This document shows positions 6,422-7,396 of a stretch of DNA of 7,396 bases, piece after piece (position 1 is the first letter of the stretch; each line of letters begins with the position of its first letter). The notes under the pieces were generated by a model. It was not told where the DNA came from. It did no database searches and saw only the letters and a list, made by a program, of their open reading frames with translations. Source of the DNA: DASRQK01 sp040392005 (GTDB lineage Bacteria > Bacteroidota > Bacteroidia > Sphingobacteriales > Sphingobacteriaceae); assembly GCA_040392005.1 (NCBI GenBank), contig JBEBWT010000069.1:1-7396 (forward strand), in the 5' to 3' direction. Both the position numbers and the translations under genes were made by a program.

Positions 6422-6430
6422 AATATGCTT

Positions 6431-6462
6431 CAAACTTAGGAAAAGCCTTTTGATTTACCAAA
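6431..6462 (-). promoter_or_regulatory. Bacteroidota promoter for ispF (TTTG-N20-TAAGTTTG)
   Basis: On the minus strand TTTG (6462-6459) is followed after 20 nt by TAAGTTTG (6438-6431). This fits the TTTG / TAnnTTTG consensus with near-ideal spacing (typical about 19), and is the best promoter in the window. Only 9 nt separate the -7 box from ATG 6421, so the leader should be very short. Confidence 0.8.
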
Positions 6463-6488
6463 CGGTATAATTTTTGCTTGCAAATGCT

Positions 6489-6496
6489 TAACTTTG
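6489..6496 (+). promoter_or_regulatory. Bacteroidota -7 promoter box for the GldJ/GldK-like gene
   Basis: TAACTTTG at 6489-6496 fits TAnnTTTG exactly and ends 7 nt before ATG 6504, predicting a nearly leaderless mRNA. No -33 TTTG is found at the right distance; TTTG at 6473-6476 is too close (12 nt). Confidence 0.65.
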
Positions 6497-6503
6497 GCAA
6501 ATT

Positions 6504-7396
6504 ATGAAGATGAATAAATTGATTCCCGTGTTGCTGTTCGCAACCCTGTTTATCACAGAAAGTGCTTTGGGGCAGATGTTGGGTTCCTCTAACAAATCTA
6601 TCAAGACAAATCCTGGCTTCGGGCCTACGCAGGTTTACGTTCCTGGCGGACCTTTTACCATCGGCAGCAGCCTGGCAGATGGTATTGCCTATACCAATGA
6701 TGTGCACAAACGCCAGACACAGATTGCACAGTTTATGATGGATGAGCATGAGGTGACCAATGGGGATTGGAAATTATTCGTGGCCGACAAAGGTAATGAG
6801 TTCCTGCCCAACGATACCCTGACCTGGCTCGAACCGCATATGAATATGGCAAAAATCATTGATTACTATCAGGATGAAGCCTTCAATGATTTTCCGGTGG
6901 TGGGGATTACCTGGGAACAGGCAGTAGCCTATTGTGAGTGGAGGACGGAGAAAGTAAGGGCTTCAGGAGATGAATCGACCGCACCTTTCCGCCTGCCGAC
7001 CGAAACGGAATGGGAGTACGCAGCCCTGTCCCTTCACCAGAGTACGACCGTTGAAAAAAACAATAACAATGAGATTGTTGCTTACGGCAAAACTTATCCC
7101 TGGTACGGTACAGGTCTCCGGGAACCCAATAAAAGAAATACACACGGCAGGTTTCTGGCCAATTTCAGCTTAGAAGAAAAGGGGGTCCCGCCAACAAAAG
7201 AGGTGAGGAGCTACTGGCCGAATGATTTTTATCTGTTTGATATGGCCGGGAATGTCAATGAATGGGTCGCCGATCAATATCAGCAGTTCCCGGGTGAAAA
7301 GGCCGCTACCTCTGCCGAAGATCACCCGCTCTATGGTGTGACTTCACTGGTCAATGAAAAATCAAGGGTGATCAAGGGTGGATCCTGGGAAGATGA
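6504..7396 (+). CDS. Exported FGE-sulfatase/SUMF1-fold protein, GldJ/GldK-like, 3'-truncated
   Basis: 297 residues are visible and the frame runs off the right edge. Residues 1 to about 23 are a signal peptide (MKMNKLIPVLLFATLFITESALG, likely cut before Gln24), so the protein is exported. From about 43 on it shows the formylglycine-generating-enzyme-type fold: VYVPGGPFTIGS, FMMDEHEVTNGDWKLFV (78-93), FPVVGITWEQAVAYCEWR (130-147), RLPTETEWEYAA (163-174), LFDMAGNVNEWVAD (244-257) and VIKGGSW (289-295). The sequence DTLTW followed by a tyrosine-rich stretch before FNDFPVVG recalls GldJ and GldK, lipoproteins of gliding motility and type IX secretion. No lipobox cysteine follows the signal peptide, so a membrane anchor like theirs is not evident. 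Catalytic FGE cysteines lie beyond the visible part or are absent; most bacterial homologues of this sort are not sulfatase activators. Specific assignment to gldJ or gldK is not justified from this fragment. Confidence 0.85.
   Translation, partial: MKMNKLIPVLLFATLFITESALGQMLGSSNKSIKTNPGFGPTQVYVPGGPFTIGSSLADGIAYTNDVHKRQTQIAQFMMDEHEVTNGDWKLFVADKGNEFLPNDTLTWLEPHMNMAKIIDYYQDEAFNDFPVVGITWEQAVAYCEWRTEKVRASGDESTAPFRLPTETEWEYAALSLHQSTTVEKNNNNEIVAYGKTYPWYGTGLREPNKRNTHGRFLANFSLEEKGVPPTKEVRSYWPNDFYLFDMAGNVNEWVADQYQQFPGEKAATSAEDHPLYGVTSLVNEKSRVIKGGSWED

Noticed and set aside
6109..6749. Plus-strand frames opposite ispF and a 118-codon minus-strand frame opposite the GldJ/GldK-like gene
   Set aside because: They are shadows of genes with clear family motifs, and the minus-strand frame covers both promoters of the divergent pair.

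Overview
The window comes from a member of the Bacteroidota. Start codons lack Shine-Dalgarno sequences. Five of the six complete or right-truncated genes have an exact TAnnTTTG box upstream, which is the -7 element of the Bacteroidota primary sigma factor. The gene content also fits: a pseudouridine synthase with a long charged low-complexity N-terminal tail, an S9D glutamyl-peptidase-like enzyme, and a GldJ/GldK-like FGE-sulfatase-fold protein. The moderate GC content points away from low-GC flavobacteria, perhaps toward a Saprospiria- or Chitinophagia-like lineage, but the class is a guess.

Left part (1-1742, + strand). An RsuA/RluB-type pseudouridine synthase, cut by the left edge, is followed after 43 nt by a small MazG/PRA-PH-type all-alpha nucleotide pyrophosphohydrolase. 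The pair may be one transcription unit. The 230-nt spacer to the next, convergent gene holds no gene but has four hairpins and an 18-nt-period direct repeat. One hairpin (1651-1681) looks like a bidirectional terminator.

Middle (1743-5547). A secreted S9 serine peptidase lies on the minus strand, divergent from a TetA-like major facilitator transporter on the plus strand. They share a 124-nt promoter region with one -7 box per direction. The transporter start sits almost at its predicted transcription start.

Right part (5548-7396). A DUF2218 protein (+) converges with ispF of the MEP isoprenoid pathway (-), with 10 nt between stop codons. ispF is divergent from a secreted GldJ/GldK-like gene (+) that runs off the right edge.

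The genes do not form one pathway: they are housekeeping (RNA modification, nucleotide clean-up, isoprenoid synthesis) plus envelope functions (exported peptidase, efflux-type transporter, FGE-fold protein). I see no mobile element, CRISPR array, tRNA, rRNA or defence system. The parts most worth a second look are the hairpin cluster at 1548-1736, the minisatellite-like tail of the pseudouridine synthase, the altered acidic residues in the TetA-like transporter, and the GldJ/GldK-like gene without a lipobox.
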